Source of the DNA: Ferrovibrio sp046297595
Lineage (GTDB): Bacteria; Pseudomonadota; Alphaproteobacteria; Ferrovibrionales; Ferrovibrionaceae
Assembly (NCBI RefSeq): GCF_046297595.1
Contig: NZ_JBKBHT010000009.1
Coordinates: forward strand, 1 to 64,000
Direction: 5' to 3'
Length of the DNA: 64,000 nucleotides
The notes under the pieces were generated by a model. The model was not told the origin of the DNA. It saw nothing but the letters and a program-made list of their open reading frames with translations, and made no database searches. The translations under genes were made by a program, and so were the position numbers. Each line of letters starts with the position of its first letter. Positions within the stretch are counted from its first letter, which is position 1. This document shows, in pieces, positions 8,969 to 18,124 of this stretch.

Positions 8969-9961
8969 CTATGCGCTTTCCGTGACCAGTACGGCAGCCC
9001 CCTGCAGCCGGCCCGCACGCAGGTCGTCCAGCGCCCGGTTGGCATCCTGCAACGCGTAAGGCACCGGGTGCGTACGCACGGGGATCAGCGGCGCCAGGGC
9101 CAGAAAGTCGATGGCATCCTGCCGCGTGAGGTTGGCAACCGACTTCACCATGCGTTCGCCCCATAACAGGTGATAGGGAAATGCCGGAATATCGCTCATA
9201 TGGATGCCGGCGCAGATCACCCGCCCGCCTTTGCGTACCGCCTTCAGGGCCATCGGCACCAGGCCGCCCACCGGCGCAAAGATGATCGCCGCATCCAATG
9301 GTTCCGGCGGCGAGGCATCGGATGGCCCGGCCCAGACGGCGCCAAGCTGTCGAGCGAAGTCCTGTGCCGCAACGTCACCCGGCCGAGTGAAGGCGTGAAC
9401 ACGCATGCCCTGTGCCACCGCCACCTGGATCAGAATATGCGCCGCCGCGCCAAAGCCATACAGCCCCAGTGCGGAAGCCGCCCCCGCCATGCGATAGGCG
9501 CGATAGCCGATCAGACCGGCACAGAGCAGCGGCGCGGCTTCGATATCGCCGATCCCGTCGGGAATGCGGAAGCAATAGCGCTGATCGACCACGGCGCGGT
9601 CAGCATAGCCGCCATCGATCTGGTAGCCGGTGAACCGTGCCAGGTCGCAAAGATTTTCCTCGCCAGCCAGGCAGAATCTGCATGTGCCGCAGCTCCAGCC
9701 CAGCCAGGGAATGCCGACGCGGTCGCCGAGCGCATATTCCGTCACGTCTTCGCCCAGCGCGATGACATGACCAACGATCTCATGCCCGGGAATTAACGGG
9801 TATTTGGCATCGGGCAATTCGCCGTCCACAACATGCAGATCGGTGCGGCAGACCCCGCAGGCATGGACAGCAACAACCACCTGCCCGGGGCCGGGTTTCG
9901 GCTCGGGCAGATCGGTCATCACCAAGGGCCGGCCCACGGCCTGCAGCATCATTGCCCGCAT
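8969..9961 (-). CDS. Zinc-dependent alcohol dehydrogenase (MDR superfamily)
   Basis: 330 residues from the ATG at 9961, which has GGAGG 7 nt upstream. The long frame upstream of it is a shadow of the divergent host attachment gene. The catalytic zinc ligands are in CGVCRTDLHV and GHEIVGHV. The structural zinc Cys set is seen in CGTCRFCLAGEENLC. The Rossmann glycines are in GLYGFGAAAHI. It most resembles the AdhA-like 'zinc-binding alcohol dehydrogenase' subgroup that reduces or oxidises short alcohols and aldehydes. The substrate is not determined. Confidence 0.86.
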   Translation of the reverse strand: MRAMMLQAVGRPLVMTDLPEPKPGPGQVVVAVHACGVCRTDLHVVDGELPDAKYPLIPGHEIVGHVIALGEDVTEYALGDRVGIPWLGWSCGTCRFCLAGEENLCDLARFTGYQIDGGYADRAVVDQRYCFRIPDGIGDIEAAPLLCAGLIGYRAYRMAGAASALGLYGFGAAAHILIQVAVAQGMRVHAFTRPGDVAAQDFARQLGAVWAGPSDASPPEPLDAAIIFAPVGGLVPMALKAVRKGGRVICAGIHMSDIPAFPYHLLWGERMVKSVANLTRQDAIDFLALAPLIPVRTHPVPYALQDANRALDDLRAGRLQGAAVLVTESA

Positions 9962-10078
9962 CGCTGGCCTCCATTCGATACATGCTAACGAAGCCCAAAT
10001 CCGGACGTTTTGACGCATATCAACCCGCCACAACGGCAATTGTGGCAGCTTAGTTGCTCTGAACGAGGAGGAAATGCC

Positions 10079-10540
10079 ATGGCCTTCCAGCTTCCGATCC
10101 CAACGTGGATTCTGGTGACCGATGCAAGCCAGGCCCGCATCTACGAAATCGCCAGCCTGGCCGGACCGCTGAAAGCCGTGTCGGGCCTGGACATGACAGC
10201 CACCGACACGCACGGATTCTCGCGCGACCTGAAAAGCGACAGACCCGGCCGCGCCTTCGCCAGCACCGGCAACCAGCGCTCGGCCATGGAACCGCGCCAT
10301 GATCCGCACCAGATGGCCGAGGATAAATTCGCCAAAAGCGTGGCCGAAAGACTGAACCATGCCTGCGCGGAAAAACTGTTCGCCCAGTTGGTGGTGATCG
10401 CGCCGCCCCGGATGCTGGGCGTGCTGCGGGATGAATTCAGTGCTGCCGTGCGGAAACTGGTGGCTGCCGAAATTCACAAGGATCTGGTGAAGGCCGACAA
10501 CGCCGACATCCTGGCCCATGTCAAAGCGGAACTGAGCTGA
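10079..10540 (+). CDS. Host attachment protein family (AtsE/baeRF-like)
   Basis: 153 residues from the ATG at 10079, with GAGGAGG just upstream. The upstream in-frame extension lacks a site. The opening WILVTDASQARIYEIA and the segment DRPGRAFASTGNQRSAMEPRHDPHQMAEDKFAKSVAERLNHA-type block (about residues 55-95) are characteristic of the family named after a plant-attachment protein and related to archaeal Rf1-like folds. Function in free-living bacteria is unclear. The next gene (SDH protease) starts 8 nt downstream. Confidence 0.8.
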   Translation: MAFQLPIPTWILVTDASQARIYEIASLAGPLKAVSGLDMTATDTHGFSRDLKSDRPGRAFASTGNQRSAMEPRHDPHQMAEDKFAKSVAERLNHACAEKLFAQLVVIAPPRMLGVLRDEFSAAVRKLVAAEIHKDLVKADNADILAHVKAELS

Positions 10541-10548
10541 GTTCCACG

Positions 10549-11376
10549 GTGTCGATCAGCGACCTGATCTGGATTTTCTTTATCGGCATGGCGCTGCAGC
10601 CGATGCTGCGACAGCGCATTCTGATCATGATGCGGGCTCGCAAGATCATGCAGCTGCAGCGGCAGCGCGGCAGCCAGGTGATCACTCTGGTGCACCGGCA
10701 GGAAACCATGCGCCTGCTGGGTTTTCCGCTGGTGCGCTACATCGACATTGACGATGCCGAGGATGTGATCCGCGTGATCCGCGACACCGACCCTGACATG
10801 CCGATCGATATCATTCTGCATACGCCGGGCGGACTGGCCATCGCCACGCTGCAGATCGCCGCTGCTCTGCGCCGCCACAAGGGGCCGGTGACGGCCTTCG
10901 TTCCGCATATCGCCATGTCGGGCGGCACGCTGATCGCACTGGCGGCCGACAACATCGTGATGGCACCGGACGCGATGCTGGGGCCGATCGATCCGCAGGT
11001 GGGCGGATATCCGGCCGCCTCGGTGGCGCGCGTGCTGCGCGACAAGCCGATGGCCGAAGTGGACGACCAGACCGTGATCCTGGCCGATATCGGCGAGAAA
11101 GCCACACGCCAGCTCCGGACCGCCGCCGAACAGCTGCTGGCCCGCCACATGGATCCTGCCAAAGCCGCCGACCTGGCCGACCAGCTCAGCAAGGGACAAT
11201 GGACCCACGATTACCCGATCACGACCGATGAAGCCGCCAGCCTGGGCCTGCCGGTGAATACCGACCTGCCCGATGAAGTGGCCGAACTGATGGCGCTGTA
11301 TCCGCAGCCGGTGCGCACCACGCCCAGCGTCGAATACGTGCCGGCACCCCCGCGCCGCGAAGCCCCGCCGCGCTGA
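10549..11376 (+). CDS. SDH family Clp-fold serine protease, membrane anchored
   Basis: 275 residues with a GTG start. An N-terminal membrane helix (LIWIFFIGMALQPML) is followed by a crotonase/Clp-fold domain. The oxyanion-hole stretch HTPGGLAIATLQIAAAL and the nucleophile region HIAMSGGTLIALAADNIVM carry the Ser of the SDH triad; the Asp and His follow (DPQVGG, TRQLRTAAEQLLARHMD). Family members are inner-membrane proteases of unknown substrate. The C-terminus is a Pro-rich tail. It is likely co-transcribed with the preceding attachment gene and with chaB, 14 nt downstream. Confidence 0.85.
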   Translation: MSISDLIWIFFIGMALQPMLRQRILIMMRARKIMQLQRQRGSQVITLVHRQETMRLLGFPLVRYIDIDDAEDVIRVIRDTDPDMPIDIILHTPGGLAIATLQIAAALRRHKGPVTAFVPHIAMSGGTLIALAADNIVMAPDAMLGPIDPQVGGYPAASVARVLRDKPMAEVDDQTVILADIGEKATRQLRTAAEQLLARHMDPAKAADLADQLSKGQWTHDYPITTDEAASLGLPVNTDLPDEVAELMALYPQPVRTTPSVEYVPAPPRREAPPR

Positions 11377-11390
11377 ACCGGCGAGGCAGC

Positions 11391-11600
11391 ATGCCATACG
11401 CCAGCAATGCCGACCTGCCGGATAACCTGCGCGATATCCTGCCCCCGCATGCGCAGGATATCTTCCGCGCCGCCTTCAATCATGCCTGGCAAGACCACAG
11501 CGATGATCCCGACCGCGAGGCCATCGCCCATCGCATTGCCTGGGCTGCGGTGAAACGGCGTTACCGGAAACTCGGCGACCGCTGGGTGGAAAAGGCTTAG
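11391..11600 (+). CDS. chaB: ChaB family protein
   Basis: 69 residues, the usual size of the ChaB domain (first described as a regulator of the ChaA cation antiporter). Seen are LPDNLRDILPPHAQDIFRAAFNHAW near the N-terminus and the conserved ending AHRIAWAAVKRRYRK. There is no chaA nearby. Its stop codon overlaps the stop codon of the convergent PPK2 gene, so the two genes end tail to tail with no spacer and no terminator between them. Confidence 0.88.
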   Translation: MPYASNADLPDNLRDILPPHAQDIFRAAFNHAWQDHSDDPDREAIAHRIAWAAVKRRYRKLGDRWVEKA

Positions 11601-12370
11601 GCCGACAGGCGTCCGTCGTGCAGGGCATCCAGATCGAAGGGGAATACGATGCTGCGGTCCGGTGCGATCTGTTTCGCTTTCGCCTTGTCGGCATAATCCA
11701 GCCGCCCGAGCAGGTCGCGGATCAGGTTCAGTCGCGCCGTCGGCTTGTGATTGGCCCGCACGATGGTCCATGGCGCCACGGCGCTGCTGGTCCGCGACAG
11801 CATGGCATCGCGGGCGCGGCTATAGTCCTTCCAGTGTTTCAGCGCTGCATTATCGATGGGGCTGATTTTCCACTGCTTGAGCGGATCGTCGCGGCGGGAT
11901 TGCAGCCGCTGTTTCTGCTCATCCTTGTCGATATCCAGATAATACTTGAACAGGTGAATTCCGGCCCGCACCAGAAGATCCTCGAAGGTCGGCACGGCAT
12001 TCAGGAAATCCTCGCAATCCTGTTTCGTGCAGAACCCCATCACCCGCTCGACCCCGGCGCGGTTGTACCAGCTGCGGTTAAACAGCACGATCTCGCCGCC
12101 TGCCGGCAGATGCGGCACATACCGCTGGAAATACCACTGGCTGCGTTCGCGGTCGGATGGTTTACCCAGGGCCACGACGCGGGTTTCGCGCGGGCTCATA
12201 TGCTCGGCAACCGCCTTGATGGTGCCGTCCTTGCCGGCGCCGTCCCGCCCTTCCAGCACTATCAGCACCTTTTCTTCGTGCTTGATCAAATGGCGTTGCA
12301 GCTTGACCAGTTCGATCTGCAACCCTCGCAGGGCCGCACGGTATTCACCGTTATCCTTCGCCTTTGCCAT
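11597..12370 (-). CDS. ppk2: Polyphosphate kinase 2 (PPK2)
   Basis: 257 residues from the ATG at 12370. The longer open frame upstream runs into the pirin gene. Walker A is LEGRDGAGKDGTIKAV (about residues 37-52), the lid arginines are in SDRERSQWYFQRYV, and Walker B region is IVLFNRSWYNRAGVE. PPK2 enzymes transfer phosphate between polyphosphate and nucleoside phosphates. This single-domain length fits class I PPK2 acting on diphosphates (ADP/GDP). Tail-to-tail overlap with chaB. Confidence 0.92.
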   Translation of the reverse strand: MAKAKDNGEYRAALRGLQIELVKLQRHLIKHEEKVLIVLEGRDGAGKDGTIKAVAEHMSPRETRVVALGKPSDRERSQWYFQRYVPHLPAGGEIVLFNRSWYNRAGVERVMGFCTKQDCEDFLNAVPTFEDLLVRAGIHLFKYYLDIDKDEQKQRLQSRRDDPLKQWKISPIDNAALKHWKDYSRARDAMLSRTSSAVAPWTIVRANHKPTARLNLIRDLLGRLDYADKAKAKQIAPDRSIVFPFDLDALHDGRLSA

Positions 12371-12372
12371 GC

Positions 12373-13248
12373 TCAGCCCTCCGGCAGGGGGATGAATTCC
12401 GGGTCCCCGGGGACCATGGCGAAGCGGCCGTCGCGCCAGTCGGCCTTGGCCTGTTCGATCCGTTCTTTCGAGGAAGAAACGAAATTCCACCACAGATGCC
12501 GCTCGCCATCCAGCGGCGCGCCACCCAGCAGCATCAGCCGCGCCGGTCCCTGCGCCGTGATGCGTGGACGGCTGCCGGGCTTCAGCACCAGCATGCTGCC
12601 GGCCTCATACCGTTCGCCATCCAGCGCCACCATGCCGATGGCCACATAGACGGCGCGTTCCTCGTAGTCCTCGGGCAGCGGCAGCACGGCTTCGTCGTCC
12701 AGCACAGCATCGAGATAGAACATCGGCGCGAAGGTCTGCACCGGCGATACAGCGCCAAAGGCCGCACCCGCGATCAGTCGCATCCTCGCGCCGGGCAGTT
12801 CGATTTCAGGCAGGCTGGCGGCCGGGTGGTGCCGGAAATCCGGTGCGGTTTCCTCATGCGCCTGCGGCAGGGCCAGCCAGGACTGGATGCCATGCAGGGG
12901 GGCACCGCTGCGGCGCAGGTCGTCGCGGGTGCGTTCGGAATGCACGATGCCGCGCCCGGCCACCATCCAGTTGACGTCGCCGGGTTGGATCGGCTGTACC
13001 ACGCCCAGGCTGTCGCGGTGCATGATCTCGCCCTCGAACAGGTAGGTGACGGTGGCCAGCCCGATATGGGGATGCGGGCGGACATCAAGGCCCTGGCCGG
13101 GAGCGAACTCGGCCGGCCCCATATGGTCGAAGAATACAAAAGGCCCAACATGCCGGCGCTTCGCATAGGGCAGGATGCGGCGCACCATGAACCCCTCGCC
13201 AAGATCGCGGCTGCGCGGCGTGATGATCAGATCGACGGCTTCGGGCAT
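12373..13248 (-). CDS. Pirin family protein (cupin, quercetinase-like)
   Basis: 291 residues. The bicupin pirin layout is clear: GPFVFFDHMGPAEF followed by RPHPHIGLATVTYLFEGEIMHRDSLG, which carries the metal-binding His residues and Glu, then the DVNWMVAGRGIVHSERT motif and a C-terminal cupin with the GSMLVLKPGSRPRI strand. Bacterial pirins act as quercetin dioxygenases or redox-sensing binding proteins. It ends 3 nt upstream of the ppk2 start on the same strand, so the two form a likely unit. Confidence 0.9.
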   Translation of the reverse strand: MPEAVDLIITPRSRDLGEGFMVRRILPYAKRRHVGPFVFFDHMGPAEFAPGQGLDVRPHPHIGLATVTYLFEGEIMHRDSLGVVQPIQPGDVNWMVAGRGIVHSERTRDDLRRSGAPLHGIQSWLALPQAHEETAPDFRHHPAASLPEIELPGARMRLIAGAAFGAVSPVQTFAPMFYLDAVLDDEAVLPLPEDYEERAVYVAIGMVALDGERYEAGSMLVLKPGSRPRITAQGPARLMLLGGAPLDGERHLWWNFVSSSKERIEQAKADWRDGRFAMVPGDPEFIPLPEG

Positions 13249-13309
13249 GGCGGCACCTCCGACGCCACACTAGCGCGGGATGGCTGTCGGCCCAACCCTC
13301 TAGATCGGA

Positions 13310-14599
13310 TCAGTGACGGCCGAGGAAATAGTCAGGCAGGAACTGCGAGAAGGCCGGAACATAGGTGACGAGCAGCATGGCGGCGATCAGGGCACCGTAG
13401 AAGGGCCAGATCGTACGCATCACCGTGCCGATGGAGACGCCGCCGATGGCGCAGCCGACGAACTGTGTGGTGCCGACCGGCGGGGTATTGAGGCCCAAGG
13501 CGCAGTTGATCAGCATCACCATCCCGAACTGCACCGGGCCCATGCCGTATTGCATGCAGATCGGCAGGAAGATCGGCGTGCAGATCAGGATGGTGGCAGC
13601 CATGTCCAGGAAGGTGCCGAGCACGAACAGGATCACATTGACCAGCAGGAAGATCATCCAGGGCGATGTCGTGATGCTGCTGAGCGCCTGGCCGGTCAGT
13701 TCGGCCACGCTGTAGAGGCTGATCAGGTAGCCGAAGGTGTTCGAGACGCCGATCAGCAGCAGCACGATGCCGGTGGTCTTGACCGCCTTGGCGGCAGCCT
13801 TGATCAGGTGCTCCCATTTCAGGGAGCGATACAGCAGGGTTGCCAGCAGGATGGCATAGATCACGGCGATGGCCGCCGATTCGGTGGCGGTGAACACGCC
13901 GGAAAGGATGCCGGTGATGATGATCACCACCACGAACAGGCCGGGGATGGCGGCGGCGGCCGAACGCAGCACGGCCTGGCGACCGGGAAACACACCGGCC
14001 GGGTAACCGCGCCGGATCGCCACCAGATAGGCAGCCACCAGCATGCAGATGGTGAGCAGTACGGCCGGGATCATGCCGGCCAGGATCAGCGCGGCAATCG
14101 ACACCTTGCCGCCGGCGGCCAGCGAATAGATGATCATGTTGTGGCTGGTCGGCATCAACGCGCCGACCAGTGATGCATGGGTGGTCACGTTGACGGCGTA
14201 ATCGGCGTCATACCCCTCCTTCTTCATCATCGGGATCATCACCGCACCCATGGCCGAGACGTCGGCCACAGGCGAGCCCGATACGCCGCCGAACAGGGTG
14301 CAGGCCACCACATTCGACATGCCGAGTCCGCCACGGATATGCCCGACCAGGTTCTTGGCGAACTGCACGATGCGGTCGGCCACCCCGCCATAGAGCATCA
14401 ATTCGCCGGCGAAGATGAAAAAGGGAATCGCCAGGAAGGAGAAGATGTTCATGCCGGCCGTCATGCGCTGGAACACAACGGCGAGCGGCAGGCCTTCGTA
14501 GAGGATGGTGGCGACAGCAGACAGGCCGATCGAGAAAGCGACCGGCACGCCGAGGACGAGGAAGCCGAAGAAGCTGGCGGCCAGGATGATCAATGCCAT
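13310..14599 (-). CDS. dctM: TRAP transporter large permease (DctM), hexuronate-linked
   Basis: 429 residues, 12 or so hydrophobic segments, normal length for the DctM subunit that forms the sodium-coupled channel. Seen are LVGHIRGGLGMSNVVACTLFGGVSGSPVADVSAMG and GLNTPPVGTTQFVG, hallmark loops of the family. Its start overlaps the dctQ stop by 10 nt. The set dctP-dctQ-dctM is divergent from the uronate catabolic operon, so uptake of galacturonate/glucuronate or an aldarate is inferred. Confidence 0.92.
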   Translation of the reverse strand: MALIILAASFFGFLVLGVPVAFSIGLSAVATILYEGLPLAVVFQRMTAGMNIFSFLAIPFFIFAGELMLYGGVADRIVQFAKNLVGHIRGGLGMSNVVACTLFGGVSGSPVADVSAMGAVMIPMMKKEGYDADYAVNVTTHASLVGALMPTSHNMIIYSLAAGGKVSIAALILAGMIPAVLLTICMLVAAYLVAIRRGYPAGVFPGRQAVLRSAAAAIPGLFVVVIIITGILSGVFTATESAAIAVIYAILLATLLYRSLKWEHLIKAAAKAVKTTGIVLLLIGVSNTFGYLISLYSVAELTGQALSSITTSPWMIFLLVNVILFVLGTFLDMAATILICTPIFLPICMQYGMGPVQFGMVMLINCALGLNTPPVGTTQFVGCAIGGVSIGTVMRTIWPFYGALIAAMLLVTYVPAFSQFLPDYFLGRH

Positions 14600-15090
14600 G
14601 AGGGACGGACCTCTTCGCCCGCGATCAGGGCGAGAATATGCTCGAGCGAGAACAGGGCGATCAGGCCGCCGGCAATCGACAGCGGCAGGTGATTGAGCCC
14701 TTCAGGCAGGCCGAGGGTGGGTATCTTGTAGGCCATCACGGAATCGGCCAGCAGCCAGGCATTCCAGCCCATCACCAGGCCGAAACCCGCCACCAGCAGA
14801 TGGATCAGGATTTCGACCCAGATGCGGTGCCGCTCGGGCAGAACCATGACCAGCACGGATTCAAGACCGATATGGCCGGCATCGCGCACCCCGACCGCGG
14901 CGCCGAACATGGTGATGTAGAGCACCAGAACCAGCGCAAGGCTTTCGGCCCAGGTCGGCGTGTCATTCAGCACGTACCGTCCAAAAACCTGATACGCGAC
15001 GACCGTGACGATGCCGAGCAAGCCGGCGACGGCGATATACATGCAAAGCCGGGAGATCCAGGCGTTGATGGGACTGAGCCAGCGCAGCAT
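14590..15090 (-). CDS. dctQ: TRAP transporter small permease (DctQ)
   Basis: 166 residues with four membrane helices (about 15-38, 50-70, 90-115, 130-150), as usual for DctQ. The segment VFGRYVLNDTPTWAESLALVLVLYITMFGAA contains the family's R-Y-xx-N and W-xE positions. It lies between dctP (41 nt upstream) and dctM (10-nt overlap). Confidence 0.9.
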   Translation of the reverse strand: MLRWLSPINAWISRLCMYIAVAGLLGIVTVVAYQVFGRYVLNDTPTWAESLALVLVLYITMFGAAVGVRDAGHIGLESVLVMVLPERHRIWVEILIHLLVAGFGLVMGWNAWLLADSVMAYKIPTLGLPEGLNHLPLSIAGGLIALFSLEHILALIAGEEVRPSWH

Positions 15091-15131
15091 GGATACTCCC
15101 GGTTCTTCGCGTTACAGGACCTGGAAATGTG

Positions 15132-16112
15132 TCAGTTGGTGTCCTGGATGCGCTTCACCAGCGCCTGCAGCTTGGCATCGCCGGCGAATTTTGCATAAAC
15201 CGGCTGCATCGCGTCCTGGAAGGATTTCTTGTCCAGGTCGCTGATGATCTTCGAGCCGCCGGCCTCCACCGTCTTGCGCGATGCCGCCTCACGCTCATCC
15301 CACAGCTTGCGCATGTAAGGCACCGATTCCTTGGCCGCCTTGCGGATGACATCCTGCTCGTCCTTCGACAGACCATCCCAGACCCGCTTGGAAAACACCA
15401 GCAGCTCCGGCGCCATCGAATGTTCAGTCAGGCTGTACATCTGCGCCACTTCGTAGTGCCGCGAGGAGTCGTAGGAGGGCCAGTTATTCTCGGCGCCATC
15501 CACCACGCCGGTCTTCAGCGCGGTATAGACCTCGGCATAGGGCAGCGGCGTGGCATTGGCGCCGAGCGCCTGCATCATCGCCACCCACATGTCGGATTGC
15601 TGTACACGGATCTTCATGCCCTTCATGTCGGCAACCGACTTGATCGGCTTCTTGGTGGTGTAGAAACTGCGCGAACCGCTGTCATAGAAAGCCAGGCCGA
15701 CGAAGCCCTGCGACTCCAGCGATTTCAGAATCTCCTCGCCAACCGGGCCATCCAGCACGCGACGCATGTGGTCCTTCGACTTGAAGACGAAGGGCAGCGC
15801 CGGCACGATGGTTTCCGGCACGATGTTGTTGAATGGCGAGATGTTGACGCGCACCATGTCGAGCGCGCCGAGCTTGGTCTGCTCGATGGTGTCCTTTTCC
15901 GAGCCGAGCGAACTCTGGCCGAACACCTTCACCGAATGCTTGCCGCCGGTGCGCTCGCCGATCAGCTTGCCCATATAGGCCACCGCCTGCACGGTCGGGT
16001 AATCCATCGGATGGACATCCGCGGAGCGGAATTCCTTCGCCGTCGCCGCTCCCGAAAGCGCCACTGCGACGGCCGCGCCGAACAGGGCACGCAGAGCTGT
16101 GCTGGACTTCAT
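15132..16112 (-). CDS. dctP: TRAP transporter substrate-binding protein (DctP)
   Basis: 326 residues from the ATG at 16112, preceded by GGGAGGAAAAAC. It has a Sec signal peptide (about 1-23, ending SGAATA) and is periplasmic. Seen are the family Arg that binds the substrate carboxylate in KGMKIRVQQSDMWVAMMQALGANATPLPY and the VDGAENNWPSY motif. It leads the dctPQM operon and faces the gntR-led uronate operon, hence the inferred hexuronate or aldarate substrate. Confidence 0.92.
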   Translation of the reverse strand: MKSSTALRALFGAAVAVALSGAATAKEFRSADVHPMDYPTVQAVAYMGKLIGERTGGKHSVKVFGQSSLGSEKDTIEQTKLGALDMVRVNISPFNNIVPETIVPALPFVFKSKDHMRRVLDGPVGEEILKSLESQGFVGLAFYDSGSRSFYTTKKPIKSVADMKGMKIRVQQSDMWVAMMQALGANATPLPYAEVYTALKTGVVDGAENNWPSYDSSRHYEVAQMYSLTEHSMAPELLVFSKRVWDGLSKDEQDVIRKAAKESVPYMRKLWDEREAASRKTVEAGGSKIISDLDKKSFQDAMQPVYAKFAGDAKLQALVKRIQDTN

Positions 16113-16437
16113 GTTTTTCCTCCCTTGATGCGGGGGCATTCATTGGCCCCAGCCGATGCACGACATGGTTTAGTCGTCGTGTCATCATACAACATAGGGC
16201 AAAATTTGAGTCAATCCTCCAAAGGGCGTGATTCAAAAGATTCCACAATGCAGACCGGACTGTACTTTTTTATTTTATCTATCAATATTTTATAAGATAG
16301 ATTCCGATGATAGCCAAACAAAGTCGCAAAACCCAAGCCGGGGACATCCTATCAGTTGTCATACAAGATGAGGGATGCTAAAGCTCTCATGACCCGCCGC
16401 CCCCAGTATGCGGCCTGGAATGTGAGGAGACATCCTG
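16113..16437. promoter_or_regulatory. Divergent control region between dctP and gntR with two GntR-type operator candidates
   Basis: This AT-rich 325-bp region carries the word TCATACAA twice, at about 16185-16192 and 16359-16366. The second copy is part of the perfect palindrome TTGTCATACAA (16356-16366), which resembles FadR/UxuR-type operators. One site lies near each divergent gene. An inverted repeat ATCTATC / GATAGAT sits between them (16277-16283 and 16296-16302). The encoded GntR regulator is the natural candidate to bind (inference). Confidence 0.6.
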
Positions 16438-17169
16438 GTGACGGCTCTGCGCCGACGCGAAACACTGACCTCCCAGCTTGTCAGGACCCTGACCGAGCGC
16501 ATCGCCAAGGGCGCCCTCAAGCCCGGCGACAAGCTGCCGAGTGAGCAGGAACTGATCGAGGAATTCGGCGTCAGCCGCACGGTGGTGCGCGAAGCGATCT
16601 CCAGCCTGCGCGCCGCCGGTCTGGTCGCCACCCAGCAGGGCGTCGGTGCCTTTGTACTGCAGGCCGCCAGCAGTCAGCCGTTCCGCATCGATGAAACCAG
16701 CCTCGACCTGATCAAGGAAGTGATCAATGTGCTGGAACTGCGCATCGGCCTGGAGGCCGAGGCCGCGGCACTCGCCGCGCAGCGACGCAAACCCGAGCAT
16801 GTGGCGGCGATGCGCAAGGCGCTGGACCAGATGGAAGCCGCCATCGAGGCGGCAGAGGATGCCGTCGCACCCGACCTGGATTTCCACCAGACCATCGCCG
16901 AGGCCACCGGCAACAGCCATTTCACCCATCTGTTCAGCTATCTCGGCGCGCTGATGATTCCGCGCGCCCGGGTGCAGACCTTCCGCCTGTTCGCCGATGA
17001 CCGCGGTGAATACCTACGTCGCGTCAATCGCGAGCATGAGGATATCTACCAGGCCATCCTGCGGCAGGACAGCGATTCCGCACGCTCCGCCATGCGCCTG
17101 CATCTAAGCAACAGCCGCGAACGCCTGCGCAAGGCGATGGCGCAATCCGGCCCTGCCAACAACGCCTGA
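16438..17169 (+). CDS. GntR family regulator, FadR subfamily
   Basis: 243 residues, GTG start with GAGGAG about 10 nt upstream. The N-terminal winged helix-turn-helix shows KLPSEQELIEEFGVSRTVVREAISSLRAAGLV and GVGAFVL. The C-terminal FCD all-helical domain has the metal-binding Asp/His set (DLDFHQTIAEATGNSHF, and the later LRLHLSNSRERL His region). FadR-type GntR proteins with such partners are usually repressors released by hexuronates or aldarates. First gene of the uronate operon. Confidence 0.88.
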   Translation: MTALRRRETLTSQLVRTLTERIAKGALKPGDKLPSEQELIEEFGVSRTVVREAISSLRAAGLVATQQGVGAFVLQAASSQPFRIDETSLDLIKEVINVLELRIGLEAEAAALAAQRRKPEHVAAMRKALDQMEAAIEAAEDAVAPDLDFHQTIAEATGNSHFTHLFSYLGALMIPRARVQTFRLFADDRGEYLRRVNREHEDIYQAILRQDSDSARSAMRLHLSNSRERLRKAMAQSGPANNA

Positions 17170-17201
17170 ACGATCCGCTTCATTTCCAAGGTGAGATAAG
17201 A

Positions 17202-18113
17202 ATGGAACCCTATGTTCTGAAAGAGGCCATTTCCCGCGGCCTGCTCTCTTTCCCGGTGACCGATTTCGATGCCGCCGGCAATTTTGAACCCAAAGGCTAT
17301 CGCCGCCGGCTGGAATGGCTGATGCCCTATGGCGCCACGGCATTGTTCGCCGCCGGCGGCACTGGCGAATTCTTTTCGCTGGCGCCCGGCGAATACAGCG
17401 ATGTGATCCGCACGGCCGTGGAAACCTGCAAGGGCAAGGTACCGATCCTGGCCGGCACCGGCTATGGTACCCGTCAGGCCATTGCCTATGCGCAGGAAGC
17501 CGAGCGCCTGGGCGCCGCCGGCCTGCTGATCATGCCGCATTACCTGGTGGAGGCCGACCAGGAAGGCATCAGCCGCCATATCGCGGCGATCTGCAAGTCG
17601 GTGAAGATCGGCGCCATCGTCTACAATCGTGGCGTCTGCCGCCTGGGCTCCGATGCCCTGGCCCGGCTGGCCGAAGAATGCCCGAACCTGATCGGCTTCA
17701 AGGATGGCATCGGCGACCTGGAGCTGATGGTGGCGATCCGCCGCAAGCTGGGTGACCGCTTCGCCTATCTGGGCGGCCTGCCGACGGCGGAATTCTTCGC
17801 CGCGCCCTACAAGGCGATGGGCGTGCCGGTTTATTCCTCGGCGGTGTTCAATTTCATCCCCAAGACCGCGATGGATTTCTATCGCGCGATCGCCTGCGAC
17901 GACACTGCGACCGCCACCCGCATTCTCGACGATTTCTTCATGCCCTATTCCCAGATCCGCAACCGGCGCCCCGGCTATGCCATCAGCATCATCAAAGCCG
18001 GCGCCCGTCTGGTCGGTTTCGATGCCGGGCCGGTGCGGAGCCCGCTGGTCGATTGCAGCGAGGAAGAGCATAGTATGCTGAAGGTCCTGATCGACAAACT
18101 TGGGCCGCAGTAA
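17202..18113 (+). CDS. kdgD: 5-dehydro-4-deoxyglucarate dehydratase
   Basis: 303 residues, DHDPS/NAL-family TIM barrel. It converts 5-dehydro-4-deoxy-D-glucarate to 2-oxoglutarate semialdehyde with loss of water and CO2. The Schiff-base Lys is in LIGFKDGIGDLELM, the catalytic Tyr in GAIVYNRGVCRLG and the substrate-binding GGTGEF loop near residue 52. It starts 32 nt after gntR and ends 11 nt before udh. Confidence 0.92.
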   Translation: MEPYVLKEAISRGLLSFPVTDFDAAGNFEPKGYRRRLEWLMPYGATALFAAGGTGEFFSLAPGEYSDVIRTAVETCKGKVPILAGTGYGTRQAIAYAQEAERLGAAGLLIMPHYLVEADQEGISRHIAAICKSVKIGAIVYNRGVCRLGSDALARLAEECPNLIGFKDGIGDLELMVAIRRKLGDRFAYLGGLPTAEFFAAPYKAMGVPVYSSAVFNFIPKTAMDFYRAIACDDTATATRILDDFFMPYSQIRNRRPGYAISIIKAGARLVGFDAGPVRSPLVDCSEEEHSMLKVLIDKLGPQ

Positions 18114-18124
18114 GGGGGGCCTGC